From assembly GCA_002086835.1 (NCBI GenBank), contig MVIG01000007.1, positions 62,001 through 126,000 on the forward strand: a stretch of DNA of 64,000 bases, read 5' to 3'. Shown in pieces: positions 38,068 to 46,646 of the stretch; position 1 is the stretch's first letter, and every line of letters starts with the position of its first letter. Under the pieces are notes generated by a model. The model searched no databases. It was not told the DNA's origin and saw only the letters and a program-made list of their open reading frames with translations. Source of the stretch: Mycolicibacterium porcinum (GTDB lineage: Bacteria > Actinomycetota > Actinomycetes > Mycobacteriales > Mycobacteriaceae). Position numbers and translations under genes: made by a program.

Positions 38068-38630
38068 ATGCCGCGGGCCAGAGCACCAGGCGCCTCCTCA
38101 CCGCGCGAATCTCCCGAGTCACCGGCCACGCGACTTGGTGGGTTTTCGTCGTGGCTCGGCTGATGTCGGAGCTGGGCCTGACAGTGGGTGGCGGGATGCC
38201 GCGGCGCTACGCCGACTTCACCGACGACTCACTCTTCGGGTCGGGCCTCGGCCACCAGGACTACGGGTGGACCGCCTACACCCCACTGACCGACCATCCG
38301 CCGTCGGCACTGGCCGATCCCTTCTTCGCCGCGAACATGATCGCGACCATCGCGGTGGCCGCCTTGGCTGTCACCGTGGTCGCAGCGCTGGTCGAGGCCG
38401 TCGTCGAGCGGAGATGGCTGATGGGTGCGGGCACCGTCCTCGCCCCGATAGTCGGCGCGGCGATCATCCTGACGGCACTGTACGAACGGGCAGGGTTCCT
38501 CGGGGGCGGCCACTTCAACCTTCCGGCACTACTCGTGTTCGTGCTCGTGCTGATCGGCGTCGCCGTCCGAGAGGTGTGGAGCCGCGTGGTGTCACCGCGG
38601 CTCGCCTGGGACGCCTCGGCGGCAACGTGA
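38064..38630 (+). CDS. four-helix membrane protein with cytochrome-oxidase-I-like loop motifs
   Basis: The product has 188 aa. Hydrophobic segments lie near residues 25-41, 92-114, 119-140 and 152-169. Between helices 1 and 2 is a loop with GMPRRYAD (44-51) and DYGWTAYTPLTD (66-77). Near-identical strings occur in CtaD in this window ([10 protein letters not shown] and [12 protein letters not shown]), but in the opposite order. In heme-copper oxidases the MPRR arginines contact heme propionates. The ATG overlaps the upstream stop by 4 bp. No known family name recalled; a role in heme binding or oxidase assembly is speculative. Confidence 0.65.
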   Translation: MNAAGQSTRRLLTARISRVTGHATWWVFVVARLMSELGLTVGGGMPRRYADFTDDSLFGSGLGHQDYGWTAYTPLTDHPPSALADPFFAANMIATIAVAALAVTVVAALVEAVVERRWLMGAGTVLAPIVGAAIILTALYERAGFLGGGHFNLPALLVFVLVLIGVAVREVWSRVVSPRLAWDASAAT

Positions 38631-38686
38631 ATCACTCTTAACCACAGCATGTTTCGGGCAGCAGAATGTTCGCACCCACACCGGGC

Positions 38687-38717
38687 TTGACTCTCACACC
38701 ATGTGAGACGGCACAGT
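38687..38717 (+). promoter_or_regulatory. MerR-type promoter with 19-bp spacer and dyad operator
   Basis: TTGACT (38687-38692) and a weak -10 CACAGT (38712-38717) are separated by 19 bp, the long spacing of MerR-activated promoters. The spacer holds the perfect dyad CTCACA-N3-TGTGAG (38693-38707). The ATG of the MerR gene follows 7 bases after the -10, so it is probably leaderless and autoregulated. Confidence 0.55.
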
Positions 38718-38724
38718 CGTAGCC

Positions 38725-39558
38725 ATGGCTGACACCCCTTTGCTGATGCCGATCGGCAGGTTCTCTTCACTGAGCCGCATCTCCGTTCGCATGCTGCGCC
38801 ACTACGACACCCACGGTGTCCTGGTGCCCGCGCAGGTGGACCCGGTCAGCGGCTACCGCCGGTACGCCGCCGCGCAGCTGGCCGACGCCGCCGCGATCCG
38901 GCGGCTTCGCGACATCGGGTTCGGCGTGTCCGCCATCGGAGCACTACTCGCCATCCGTGGCACCGCGGCGTTCGACGCAGCCCTCGCGGCCCAACGCATC
39001 GAACTGGCGGCGGCGGCCGAGGAGGCCAGCGCTCGGCTCCGGCTCATCGACCACCTACTTTCCGAAAAGGAGCTCACCATGACCGATACCGTCACCGAAG
39101 AGACCGTTCCCGCCCGCACGATCGTGTACCTGCGAGACACCGTTCCGAACTACGCCGCTGAGGGGCAGTTGTGGGAACGGTTCATGCCCGCCCTCGCCGA
39201 GCAGGACGTCACACCGGGCATGTTGGGCGGCTGCATCGAACACGACGACGAGTTCCGCGAATCGGATGTCGATGAATCGGTGTTCGTCGAGGTTCCCGCG
39301 GACACCACGGCACGGGATCCGCTGAGCGTGCTCGATGTCCCCGCTCGACGGGCCGTGGTGGCCGCCGTCAGGGGACCATATGCGGAGGCGATCTCGCGGG
39401 CGCACGAGCTCATCGGCGCCTACATGACCGAGCACGGGTTGACCCCGACGCGTACCGCCGACGACATCACGACACACCACTACAACGTGTACCTCGACGA
39501 CCCACGCGACGTACCCGAGGACCGCCTGCGGACAAAGGTGTACGTGCCGGTTCGATAG
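38725..39558 (+). CDS. MerR-family regulator with GyrI-like effector domain
   Basis: The product has 277 aa. The N-terminal MerR winged helix (IGRFSSLSRISVRMLRHYDTHGVL, PVSGYRRYAAAQLADAAAIRRLRDIGFGVSAIGALL) is followed by a short coiled helix (AALAAQRIELAAAAEEASARLRLIDHLL) and a GyrI/SOUL-like domain from about residue 115 (VPARTIVYLRDTVPNYAAEGQLWERF). This is the BmrR/TipA layout, which senses small amphipathic or drug-like molecules. No target gene besides itself is adjacent. Confidence 0.85.
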   Translation: MADTPLLMPIGRFSSLSRISVRMLRHYDTHGVLVPAQVDPVSGYRRYAAAQLADAAAIRRLRDIGFGVSAIGALLAIRGTAAFDAALAAQRIELAAAAEEASARLRLIDHLLSEKELTMTDTVTEETVPARTIVYLRDTVPNYAAEGQLWERFMPALAEQDVTPGMLGGCIEHDDEFRESDVDESVFVEVPADTTARDPLSVLDVPARRAVVAAVRGPYAEAISRAHELIGAYMTEHGLTPTRTADDITTHHYNVYLDDPRDVPEDRLRTKVYVPVR

Positions 39559-39586
39559 ACCGGTCTGCCGCCCACAGTCCTCCGAT

Positions 39587-39643
39587 GCCGAATGGCCAGT
39601 TGTTGCACATCTTTTCGTGATTTGCGTGCAACAACTGGCCAGT
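39587..39643. repeat. 57-bp palindromic repeat, copy A
   Basis: Perfect 16-base arms TGGCCAGTTGTTGCAC / GTGCAACAACTGGCCA around a 19-nt loop, preceded by GCCGAA. A related 56-bp element in inverse orientation is at 50999-51054. It sits 29 bp after the MerR-family gene, so it may also act as terminator. Confidence 0.65.
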
Positions 39644-39752
39644 CGACGGGGTGTTGACGACGACGGTCGCGCGACGTTGGCTTCCTTTGGTGACCGTGTG
39701 GGGCGAAAATGATGGCTCAATGATGCACTCCGAACAGAACCGCCGGCACCCG

Positions 39753-40634
39753 ATGCCCGACACTCCGAACCCTCCGCTGAGCATCGCTACATTCAACGTC
39801 AACGGGATCCGGGCGGCACGCCGCCGGGGCTTCGAGAACTGGCTCGCCGAGCGGAGGCCCGATGTGGTGGCCCTGCAAGAGTTGCGCTGCCCACCCGAGG
39901 AGGTCGGCGCATTCGACGGTTATCGCGCGGCAATCGACTGCGGCTCGATTCCGGGCCGCAACGGGGTCGCGATCCTGACACGCGAAGCACCGTCGTGTGT
40001 ACGGACCTGGGTCTCGCATCCGCCGCGAACCCGGGGCCTCGGGGCCTACGCGCACGAAGGCCGGTACCTCGAGGTCGACCTCGCGGACACTCCCCTCACG
40101 GTGGCGTGCCTCTACCTGCCGAAGGGCGGCCTGCCGGCGCACCTGCAGCGGCCAGGCAACATGCGCGTCGCTCCTGACGGCGGCGCCAAGTACGACCGGA
40201 AGATGCGCTTCCTCGGGGCGTTCGCGCGCGAGTTGCGCCGGAACCGTCGGGCGGCGCTCGAGGCAGGCCGCGAGTTCCTGCTGCTCGGCGACCTGAACCT
40301 GGCCCATCTTCCGCACGACGTGACCAATTGGCGGCCCGCGCAGAAGATGGAGGGCTTCCTCCCCGAGGAGCGCGCCTGGCTGGGCGCACAGATCGGGCCC
40401 CGCACGCTCATCGATGTGGTCCGGTCGGTGCATGGCGATCGCCCTGGACCATTGTCCTGGTGGAGCTGGGCCGGCGAGTCGTTCGTCAAGGACGTGGGCT
40501 GGCGGATCGATCACCACCTGGCCACGCCGCGGCTCGCGAGGACCGCCGTGTCGGTGACCGTCGACAAGGAACCCACACCAGGCGCGCGGCTATCCGACCA
40601 CGCGCCCGTGGTCGTCCGGTACGCCTTCCCTTGA
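39753..40634 (+). CDS. exodeoxyribonuclease III-type AP endonuclease (EEP family)
   Basis: The product has 293 aa. Motifs of the XthA family are in order: IATFNVNGIRAARRRG, VVALQELRCP, YHxx-type region replaced by EGRYLEVDL, GDLNLAH, WWSWAGESFVKDVGWRIDH and SDHAPVVV. The catalytic Asp/Asn/His set (GDLN, DH) is intact, so it should cut at abasic sites or degrade 3' ends. Upstream in-frame ATGs at 39720/39723 would add 11 residues; 39753 places the first conserved residues at the family position. Confidence 0.83.
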   Translation: MPDTPNPPLSIATFNVNGIRAARRRGFENWLAERRPDVVALQELRCPPEEVGAFDGYRAAIDCGSIPGRNGVAILTREAPSCVRTWVSHPPRTRGLGAYAHEGRYLEVDLADTPLTVACLYLPKGGLPAHLQRPGNMRVAPDGGAKYDRKMRFLGAFARELRRNRRAALEAGREFLLLGDLNLAHLPHDVTNWRPAQKMEGFLPEERAWLGAQIGPRTLIDVVRSVHGDRPGPLSWWSWAGESFVKDVGWRIDHHLATPRLARTAVSVTVDKEPTPGARLSDHAPVVVRYAFP

Positions 40635-40945
40635 ACGGCAGTGACGGGTCAGCGGCATCGCCGCCACGCCCAAACCGCCGAATTGCCAGGGCTGACCTGA
40701 CTTCACACAGCGGCGAGCAGGCGACCAGGATTCGCGGCGTGCGGTCGATCTCACCGCCTCGGCGAAGTTCACCGAATCCGAGGTCTTCCCAGATCTCTAG
40801 GCGATCAGCTTGACGCCCTGAAGGAGGTACCGACGCCAGTTGTGGCCTGCGTAGAAACAGGATTCGGCTTACCACCCGATTAGCGAGACCGAGACGAGGA
40901 AATCACGTCGGAGGACAGCGGTGCGAGCCGGTACCTTTACCGCCG
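40635..40945. other. intergenic region between exonuclease and nrdE genes
   Basis: These 311 bp hold no complete gene. One plus-strand frame ending at the TAG at 40797-40799 (AVDLTASAKFTESEVFPDL) looks protein-like but has a stop about 30 codons upstream, so it may be a decayed remnant. GCCGAATTGCCAG at 40677-40689 resembles the left end of the palindromic repeat. Confidence 0.35.
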
Positions 40946-43114
40946 TCACAACATGCAGCTGACGCAACCTTCGACCTCAGTGCCTTCCAAGGCCATCTGC
41001 CGGAGCCGGATGTAGTACAGCGTCTTGATTCCCTTGCGCCAGGCGTAGATCTGCGCCTTGTTGACGTCGCGGGTGTTGGCGGTGTCCTTGAAGAACAACG
41101 TCAACGAAAGCCCCTGATCCACATGCTGGGTCGCCGCGGCGTAGGTGTCGATGATCTTCTCGTAGCCGATCTCATACGCGTCCTGGTAGTACTCCAGGTT
41201 GTCGTTGGTCAGGTACGGCGCCGGGTAGTAGACGCGACCGATCTTGCCTTCCTTGCGGATCTCGATCTTCGAAGCGACCGGGTGGATGGACGAGGTCGAG
41301 TGGTTGATGTAGGAGATCGACCCGGTCGGCGGGACGGCCTGCAGGTTCTGGTTGTAGATGCCGTGCTTCTGCACCGACTCCTTCAACTGCTTCCAGTCGT
41401 CCTGCGTCGGGATGTGAATCTCCGCGTCGGCGAAGATCTGCCGGACCTTGTCGGTCGCCGGCTCCCACGCCTGCTCGGTGTACTTGTCGAAGAACTCACC
41501 CGAGGCGTACTTCGAGTCCTCGAACCCGCCGAAGCTCGTACCGCGTTCGATCGCAATGAGATTCGACGCCCGCAGTGCGTGGAACAGCACGGTGTAGAAG
41601 TAGATGTTGGTGAAGTCGATGCCTTCTTCGGATCCGTAGTGGATCCGCTCACGGGCCAGGTAGCCGTGCAGGTTCATCTGCCCCAGGCCGATCGCGTGAG
41701 AGCTGTTGTTGCCCTGCTCGATCGACGGCACCGACCAGATGTGGGTCTGATCGCTCACGGCGGTCAGCGCCCGGATGGCCACCTCGATCGACTGCGCGAA
41801 GTCCGGGGAATCCATCGTCTTGGCGATGTTCATCGACCCCAGGTTGCACGAGATGTCCTTGCCCACCTTGGAGTAGGACAGGTCGTCGTTGAACTCCGAG
41901 GCGGTGGAGACCTGCAGGATCTCCGAGCACAGGTTGGAGTGGGTGATCTTGCCGGCGATCGGGTTGGCCCGGTTCACCGTGTCCTCGTACATGATGTACG
42001 GGTAGCCCGACTCGAACTGCAGCTCGGCCAGCGTCTGGAAGAACTCGCGCGCCTTGATCTTGGTCTTGCGGATCCGGCCGTCGTTGACCATCTCGTGGTA
42101 CTTCTCGGTGACCGAGATGTCGGCGAACGGGACACCGTAGACCTTCTCGACGTCGTACGGCGAGAAGAGGTACATGTCCTCGTTCTTCTTGGCCAGCTCG
42201 AAGGTGATGTCCGGGATCACGACACCCAGCGAGAGCGTCTTGATCCGGATCTTCTCGTCGGCATTCTCGCGCTTGGTGTCGAGGAACCGGTAGATGTCAG
42301 GGTGGTGCGCGTGCAGGTACACCGCACCGGCACCCTGGCGGGCACCGAGCTGGTTGGCGTAGGAGAACGAATCCTCCAGCAGCTTCATGATCGGGATGAC
42401 GCCCGAGCTCTGGTTCTCGATGTTCTTGATCGGGGCGCCGTGCTCACGAATGTTGGTCAGCAGCAAGGCGACTCCGCCGCCGCGCTTGGACAGCTGCAGG
42501 GCCGAGTTGATGGAGCGCCCGATGGACTCCATATTGTCCTCGATACGCAGCAGGAAGCAGGACACCGGCTCACCGCGCTGCTTCTTGCCTGAGTTGAGGA
42601 ACGTCGGGGTGGCCGGCTGGAAGCGGCCGTCGATGATCTCGTCGACGAGCTTCTCGGCCAGCACGGTGTCACCGGCGGCCAGGGTCAGCGCCACCATCAC
42701 GACACGATCCTCGAAGCGCTCAAGATAGCGCTTCCCGTCGAAGGTCTTGAGCGTGTAGGAGGTGTAGTACTTGAACGCGCCCAGGAACGTCGGAAACCGG
42801 AACTTCTTGGCGTAGGCCCGATCCAGCAGGCTCTTGACGAAGTTACGGCTGTACTGGTCGAGCACCTCGCGCTCGTAGTACTCCTTCTCGATCAGGTAAT
42901 CGAGCTTCTCGTCCTGGCTGTGGAAGAACACCGTGTTCTGGTTGACGTGCTGCAGGAAGTACTCCCGCGCGGCCCGCACATCCTTGTCGAACTGAATCTT
43001 GCCGTCGGCGTCGTACAGATTCAGCATCGCGTTGAGCGCGTGGTAATCAGTTTCTCCGGGCAGCGCGTGCGCGCCGGTGGTTACAGGCTCTGCAGCTGTG
43101 ACGGTTGGGGGCAC
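40946..43114 (-). CDS. nrdE: class Ib ribonucleotide reductase alpha subunit NrdE
   Basis: The product has 722 aa and is collinear with Rv3051c. It reduces ribonucleoside diphosphates to deoxynucleotides with NrdF2 as radical source and NrdH as reductant. Visible elements: active-site cysteine in [10 protein letters not shown], the NLCSEI segment, the radical-path tyrosine pair in [12 protein letters not shown], and the C-terminal redox pair CVSC (GCVSCML). GTG start at 43114 gives the family N-terminus ([10 protein letters not shown]) and overlaps nrdI by 34 bp. Confidence 0.96.
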   Translation of the reverse strand: MPPTVTAAEPVTTGAHALPGETDYHALNAMLNLYDADGKIQFDKDVRAAREYFLQHVNQNTVFFHSQDEKLDYLIEKEYYEREVLDQYSRNFVKSLLDRAYAKKFRFPTFLGAFKYYTSYTLKTFDGKRYLERFEDRVVMVALTLAAGDTVLAEKLVDEIIDGRFQPATPTFLNSGKKQRGEPVSCFLLRIEDNMESIGRSINSALQLSKRGGGVALLLTNIREHGAPIKNIENQSSGVIPIMKLLEDSFSYANQLGARQGAGAVYLHAHHPDIYRFLDTKRENADEKIRIKTLSLGVVIPDITFELAKKNEDMYLFSPYDVEKVYGVPFADISVTEKYHEMVNDGRIRKTKIKAREFFQTLAELQFESGYPYIMYEDTVNRANPIAGKITHSNLCSEILQVSTASEFNDDLSYSKVGKDISCNLGSMNIAKTMDSPDFAQSIEVAIRALTAVSDQTHIWSVPSIEQGNNSSHAIGLGQMNLHGYLARERIHYGSEEGIDFTNIYFYTVLFHALRASNLIAIERGTSFGGFEDSKYASGEFFDKYTEQAWEPATDKVRQIFADAEIHIPTQDDWKQLKESVQKHGIYNQNLQAVPPTGSISYINHSTSSIHPVASKIEIRKEGKIGRVYYPAPYLTNDNLEYYQDAYEIGYEKIIDTYAAATQHVDQGLSLTLFFKDTANTRDVNKAQIYAWRKGIKTLYYIRLRQMALEGTEVEGCVSCML

Positions 43115-43533
43115 GTCTGATCCTTCCAAAAGTCTTTCAAACCCTCGCGGACGGCGTCGACATCGTCCGGGGTACCCATCAGTTCGAAGCGGTAGAGGTA
43201 CGGCACACCGCATTTGCGCGAAACGACGTCGCCCGCGTAGGCGAACTCCGCACCGAAGTTGTTGTTGCCCGCGGCGATGACGCCGCGGATCAACGACCGA
43301 TTGTGTTCATTGTTCAGAAACGCGATGACCTGTTTTGGCACATAGCCACCGTTGTTGATGTCGGGGGTGGCACGGCCGCCGCCGTAGGTGGGAAGGATCA
43401 GAACGTAGGGCTCGTTCACCTCGATGCGGCCGTGCAGTGGTATGCGGGTGACTCGGGCTTCTGGCCACTGCAGCTTCTGGACGAAGCGGTGGGTGTTCTC
43501 CGAGACACTGGAGAAGTAGACGAGATGGCTCAT
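43081..43533 (-). CDS. nrdI: NrdI flavodoxin-like protein
   Basis: The product has 150 aa, as Rv3052c. It is a flavodoxin-fold protein ([18 protein letters not shown] phosphate loop, [30 protein letters not shown]) that supplies superoxide for building the Mn(III)2-tyrosyl radical of NrdF. Start at ATG 43533. Second gene of the nrdHIE operon, 34 bp after nrdH. Confidence 0.95.
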   Translation of the reverse strand: MSHLVYFSSVSENTHRFVQKLQWPEARVTRIPLHGRIEVNEPYVLILPTYGGGRATPDINNGGYVPKQVIAFLNNEHNRSLIRGVIAAGNNNFGAEFAYAGDVVSRKCGVPYLYRFELMGTPDDVDAVREGLKDFWKDQTCPQPSQLQSL

Positions 43534-43567
43534 CGTGTTCTCCGTCCTCCCCCGTAGATACCTTCCG

Positions 43568-43807
43568 TTACGCGCTGGCCGCGACCGTGCTGAGTGCCTT
43601 GATCCGGTCCGGGCGGAAGCCCGACCAGTGCTCGTTGCCGGCCACCACGACGGGGGCCTGCAGGTAGCCGAGCGCCATGACGTAGTCACGGGCCTCGCTG
43701 TCGAGGGTGATGTCGACCTTCTCGAACTCGATGCCCTGCTTTTCCAACGCCTTGTAGGTGGCGTTGCACTGCACGCATGCGGGCTTGGTGTACACGGTGA
43801 CGGTCAT
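43568..43807 (-). CDS. nrdH: NrdH glutaredoxin-like protein
   Basis: The product has 79 aa. It has the thioredoxin fold with redox motif CVQC at residues 11-14 ([15 protein letters not shown]) and the NrdH signature WSGFRPDRI near the C-terminus. It passes electrons from thioredoxin reductase to NrdE. First gene of the operon. Confidence 0.95.
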   Translation of the reverse strand: MTVTVYTKPACVQCNATYKALEKQGIEFEKVDITLDSEARDYVMALGYLQAPVVVAGNEHWSGFRPDRIKALSTVAASA

Positions 43808-44018
43808 CTTCGGTACGGCTCCTCTTGCGGAAAGTGAACTAACTAGACAGGTGACTGGCAACTGCTCGGGTCTTACGTTTCGCTTAAGTTCAGCGACCTT
43901 CGGGCCGCCAAAATTCCTGCCGGTCGAAGCCGCTCCCCGGCTGGTCGTGAAACCGACTCGGCCGGATTCGCTGCGCTCCGGCCGGCTCCCGAACTGTGGT
44001 GGCCTGTCGGTCTCACAG

Positions 44019-44034
44019 ACACTACACCTAGTGG
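44019..44034 (-). promoter_or_regulatory. NrdR-box-like operator upstream of nrdH
   Basis: On the minus strand the site reads CCACTAGGTGTAGTGT, about 13 of 16 positions in agreement with the NrdR box consensus (acaCwAtATaTwGtgt). NrdR boxes come in pairs; only a poor second match lies 30 bp away (44049-44064). It is 212 bp before the nrdH start, implying a long leader or a promoter further upstream. Confidence 0.5.
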
Positions 44035-44225
44035 CCGACAGTTCGAAGCCATACAACATGTTCTGAATAACATTTTTGAAATTCCCAGGTCGTAAGCTTG
44101 CCAGCAACCACGTGCACGGCGTGTCGCATCCGACTTGACAGAACGTGTCGCGCCGCAGCACCAGGTGTAGCACCAGCCACCGACAAGTCGGGGCGCCGCG
44201 CGGCGCAAGATCCCCCAACAGCAAA

Positions 44226-44260
44226 GCCGCCGGCCGGGTCGGGACGACCCAGCCGGCGGC
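44226..44260. terminator. GC-rich hairpin after the FMN-reductase gene
   Basis: 16-base arms with one mismatch (GCCGCCGGCCGGGTCG against CGACCCAGCCGGCGGC) and a 3-nt loop, 50 bp past the stop of the minus-strand FMN-reductase gene and well upstream of nrdH. It insulates the nrd operon from read-through. No U-tract. Confidence 0.6.
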
Positions 44261-44309
44261 AAGATTTTGCCGGAAAGCGGCGCGAACGGCAAAACGCGAA
44301 GACGAACCC

Positions 44310-44852
44310 TCAGCTGACCTCGATTGTGAGCTTGCCCACAATATCGCGCAGCGCCTCGGCGACCTCCGCGTTCTCCCGCGGATGCTTGCCGTCGAACGCC
44401 TTGGACGGTACCGAGAGCTTGAGATCCTCGACCACCCGCGGCCCGGCGATCCCGAAGGACTTGCGGGTCTCGTCGTGCGCCCACACGCCGCCGTACTGCC
44501 CGAGCGCTGCGCCCACCACGGCCAGCGGCTTGTCCTTGAGCGCACCGTTGCCGAAGGGGCGCGACAGCCAGTCGATGGCGTTCTTCAAGACGCCGGGGAT
44601 GCTTCCGTTGTATTCGGGGGTCACCACCAGCGCGGCGTCGGCCTCGGCAGCCGCCGCCCGCAGCGCGACCACCGGCTCGGCGACGTCGGCGGTGTCGATG
44701 TCCTCGTTATAGAAAGGCAGTTCGCCCAGCCGATCGAAGATGCGCAGTTCCACGCCGTCGGGCGCCTGCTCCACTGCCAGCTCGGCGAGCTGTCGGTTCA
44801 CCGACGCCTCGCGCAGGCTTCCTACCAACACCAGGACCTTGACATCGGCCAT
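44310..44852 (-). CDS. NADPH-dependent FMN reductase (Rv3054c-like)
   Basis: The product has 180 aa. It has a flavodoxin-like fold with the FMN phosphate loop VGSLREASVNRQLAEL and the family motif TPEYNGSIPGVLKNAIDWLSRP. It reduces FMN/quinones or azo compounds with NADPH. It is divergent from the TetR gene at 44953, with an extended inverted repeat between them, so it is probably the regulated target. Confidence 0.88.
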   Translation of the reverse strand: MADVKVLVLVGSLREASVNRQLAELAVEQAPDGVELRIFDRLGELPFYNEDIDTADVAEPVVALRAAAAEADAALVVTPEYNGSIPGVLKNAIDWLSRPFGNGALKDKPLAVVGAALGQYGGVWAHDETRKSFGIAGPRVVEDLKLSVPSKAFDGKHPRENAEVAEALRDIVGKLTIEVS

Positions 44853-44903
44853 GTTTCACCACTCCCTTGTTTCCCTTGGTCGTCTCACCCGATTCTTGCA
44901 ACC

Positions 44904-44929
44904 ATCAACCGGACTGTGGTCCGATTAAT
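44904..44929. promoter_or_regulatory. inverted-repeat operator between FMN reductase and TetR genes
   Basis: ATCAACCGGAC-TGTG-GTCCGATTAAT: 11-base arms with 9 matches and a perfect CGGAC/GTCCG core, centred in the 100-bp divergent promoter. Likely binding site of the adjacent TetR protein. Confidence 0.5.
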
Positions 44930-44940
44930 TCCTCCTGAGT

Positions 44941-44946
44941 TAAAGT
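44941..44946 (+). promoter_or_regulatory. -10 hexamer of the TetR gene at 44953
   Basis: TAAAGT (TANNNT) ends 6 bases before the GTG start, with no Shine-Dalgarno sequence; predicted leaderless. Confidence 0.45.
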
Positions 44947-44952
44947 TCAGTT

Positions 44953-45558
44953 GTGGCAGCCTCCGACCGCCCGACCCAGCTCGCGGGCATCGACCCGGCA
45001 CCACAGGAACGCGGGGATGCCGCTCGCAACCGCGCTCTCATCCTGGATGCCGCACGCCGGCTCATTGCCGAACGCGGACCGGACGCGGTCAGCACCGACG
45101 ATATCGCGGTTGAGGCCGGTGTCGGGAAGGGCACGGTGTTCCGCAGGTTCGGCAGCCGTGCGGGGCTGATGATGGTGCTGCTCGACGAGGACGAGACGGC
45201 CGAACAGGATGCCTTCATGTTCGGGCCACCCCCGCTTGGGCCCGGCGCGCCGCCGCTGGAACGGCTGCTGGCCTACGGCGCGGATCGGCTCCGGTTCGTG
45301 CACTGCCACCAGGCCCTGCTGTCCGATGCCATCCGGGAACCCGGTGTGCGCTACTCCGGCCCGTTCACCCTGCATCGCACCCACGTGCGGATGCTGCTCG
45401 AAACCGCGGGCACCACAGGCGATCTCGATGCGCAGACCGACGCCCTGATCGCACTCTTGGACGCCGACTACCTGGCGCACCAACTGTCCCTCGGCCGCAG
45501 TCTCGACGCCCTGATCGCCGCGTGGCAGGACACCGCCCGCAAGTTGTGCGGCCGCTAG
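44953..45558 (+). CDS. TetR-family transcriptional regulator (Rv3055-like)
   Basis: The product has 201 aa. HTH: ALILDAARRLIAERGPDAVSTDDIAVEAGVGKGTVFRRFGSRAGL. The ligand-binding domain (LERLLAYGADRLRFVHCHQALL) is of the Rv3055 type. GTG start fits the leaderless promoter. dinB2 follows after 4 bp, so the two are co-transcribed. It probably represses the divergent FMN-reductase gene. Confidence 0.87.
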   Translation: MAASDRPTQLAGIDPAPQERGDAARNRALILDAARRLIAERGPDAVSTDDIAVEAGVGKGTVFRRFGSRAGLMMVLLDEDETAEQDAFMFGPPPLGPGAPPLERLLAYGADRLRFVHCHQALLSDAIREPGVRYSGPFTLHRTHVRMLLETAGTTGDLDAQTDALIALLDADYLAHQLSLGRSLDALIAAWQDTARKLCGR

Positions 45559-45562
45559 CGCC

Positions 45563-46636
45563 ATGACCGCCTGGGTGCTCCACGTCGACCTGGACCAGTT
45601 CCTGGCCTCGGTGGAGTTGCGCCGCCACCCCGAACTCGAGGGCCTGCCCGTCATCGTCGGCGGCAGCGGTGATCCCACCGAGCCGCGCAAGGTCGTCACC
45701 TGCGCGTCGTATCAGGCACGTGAGTTCGGTGTGCACGCCGGCATGCCGCTGCGCACGGCAGCCCGCAAATGCCCCGACGCCACCTTCCTGCCGTCGGACC
45801 CGGATGCCTACGACGCGGCGTCCGAGCAGGTGATGGGTCTGCTGCGCGACCTGGGCCACCCGCTGGAGGTCTGGGGTTGGGACGAGGCCTTTATCGGCAT
45901 CGACCAGGAAGATCCGGTCGACCCGGTCGAGTTGGCCGAGCGCATCCGCACCGTGATCGCTGCCGAGACGGGGTTGTCCTGCTCGGTCGGCATCAGTGAC
46001 AACAAACAGCGCGCCAAGGTCGCGACCGGGCTGGCCAAACCTGCAGGCGTCTACGTGCTCACCGAGGCCAACTGGATGTCGGTGATGGGTGACCGCCCGC
46101 CGGATGCACTGTGGGGCGTCGGGCCCAAGACCACCAAAAAGCTTGCCACGCTGGGCATCACCACGGTGGCCGAGCTGGCCGCCACGGATGCCACCGAGCT
46201 CACCTCGGCCTTCGGGCCAAGCACCGGGCTGTGGATCCTGTTGCTGGCCAAAGGCGGCGGCGACACCGAGGTGAGTTCCGAGCCCTGGATTCCGCGCTCA
46301 CGCAGTCACGTCATCACCTTCGCCCGCGATCTCACCGAGCGCGGCGAGATGGACGACGCGATTCGTGAGCTGACCCGGCGAACGCTCGACGAGGTGGTCG
46401 AGCAGGGACGCATCGTCACCCGGGTCGCGGTCACGGTCCGGACCGCGACGTTCTACACCCGCACCAAGATCCGCAAGCTCGGTTCGCCGAGCACCGACCC
46501 CGCCGTCATCACCGACACCGCACTGGCGGTGTTCGACCAGTTCGAGCTGGACCGGCCGATCCGACTGCTGGGGGTCCGGCTGGAGCTGTCCATGGACGAC
46601 CTTCCCGCGGCCCCGAGTGTCACCGCCCACCAATAA
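45563..46636 (+). CDS. dinB2: Y-family DNA polymerase IV, DinB2
   Basis: The product has 357 aa (Rv3056 about 346). Catalytic carboxylates are D9/D11 (HVDLDQFLAS) and D107/E108 (VWGWDEAF). The usual YSIDE motif reads GWDEA here. The steric region is CASYQAREFGVHAGMPLR, and the helix-hairpin-helix thumb and little-finger domains follow. No C-terminal beta-clamp motif of the QxxLxLF type is obvious, as in the mycobacterial DinB2 group, which incorporates ribonucleotides and mismatches readily. It is co-transcribed with the TetR gene upstream and the AAA ATPase downstream. Confidence 0.9.
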   Translation: MTAWVLHVDLDQFLASVELRRHPELEGLPVIVGGSGDPTEPRKVVTCASYQAREFGVHAGMPLRTAARKCPDATFLPSDPDAYDAASEQVMGLLRDLGHPLEVWGWDEAFIGIDQEDPVDPVELAERIRTVIAAETGLSCSVGISDNKQRAKVATGLAKPAGVYVLTEANWMSVMGDRPPDALWGVGPKTTKKLATLGITTVAELAATDATELTSAFGPSTGLWILLLAKGGGDTEVSSEPWIPRSRSHVITFARDLTERGEMDDAIRELTRRTLDEVVEQGRIVTRVAVTVRTATFYTRTKIRKLGSPSTDPAVITDTALAVFDQFELDRPIRLLGVRLELSMDDLPAAPSVTAHQ

Positions 46637-46646
46637 CCTCGACCCC

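Noticed and set aside
40720..40800. Possible gene remnant ending AKFTESEVFPDL
   Set aside because: Too short, preceded by an in-frame stop, no recognisable family; mentioned only as a possible relic.
41123..42592. Plus-strand 489-codon frame opposite nrdE
   Set aside because: Val/Asp/Leu/Arg-rich mirror frame of a highly conserved gene.
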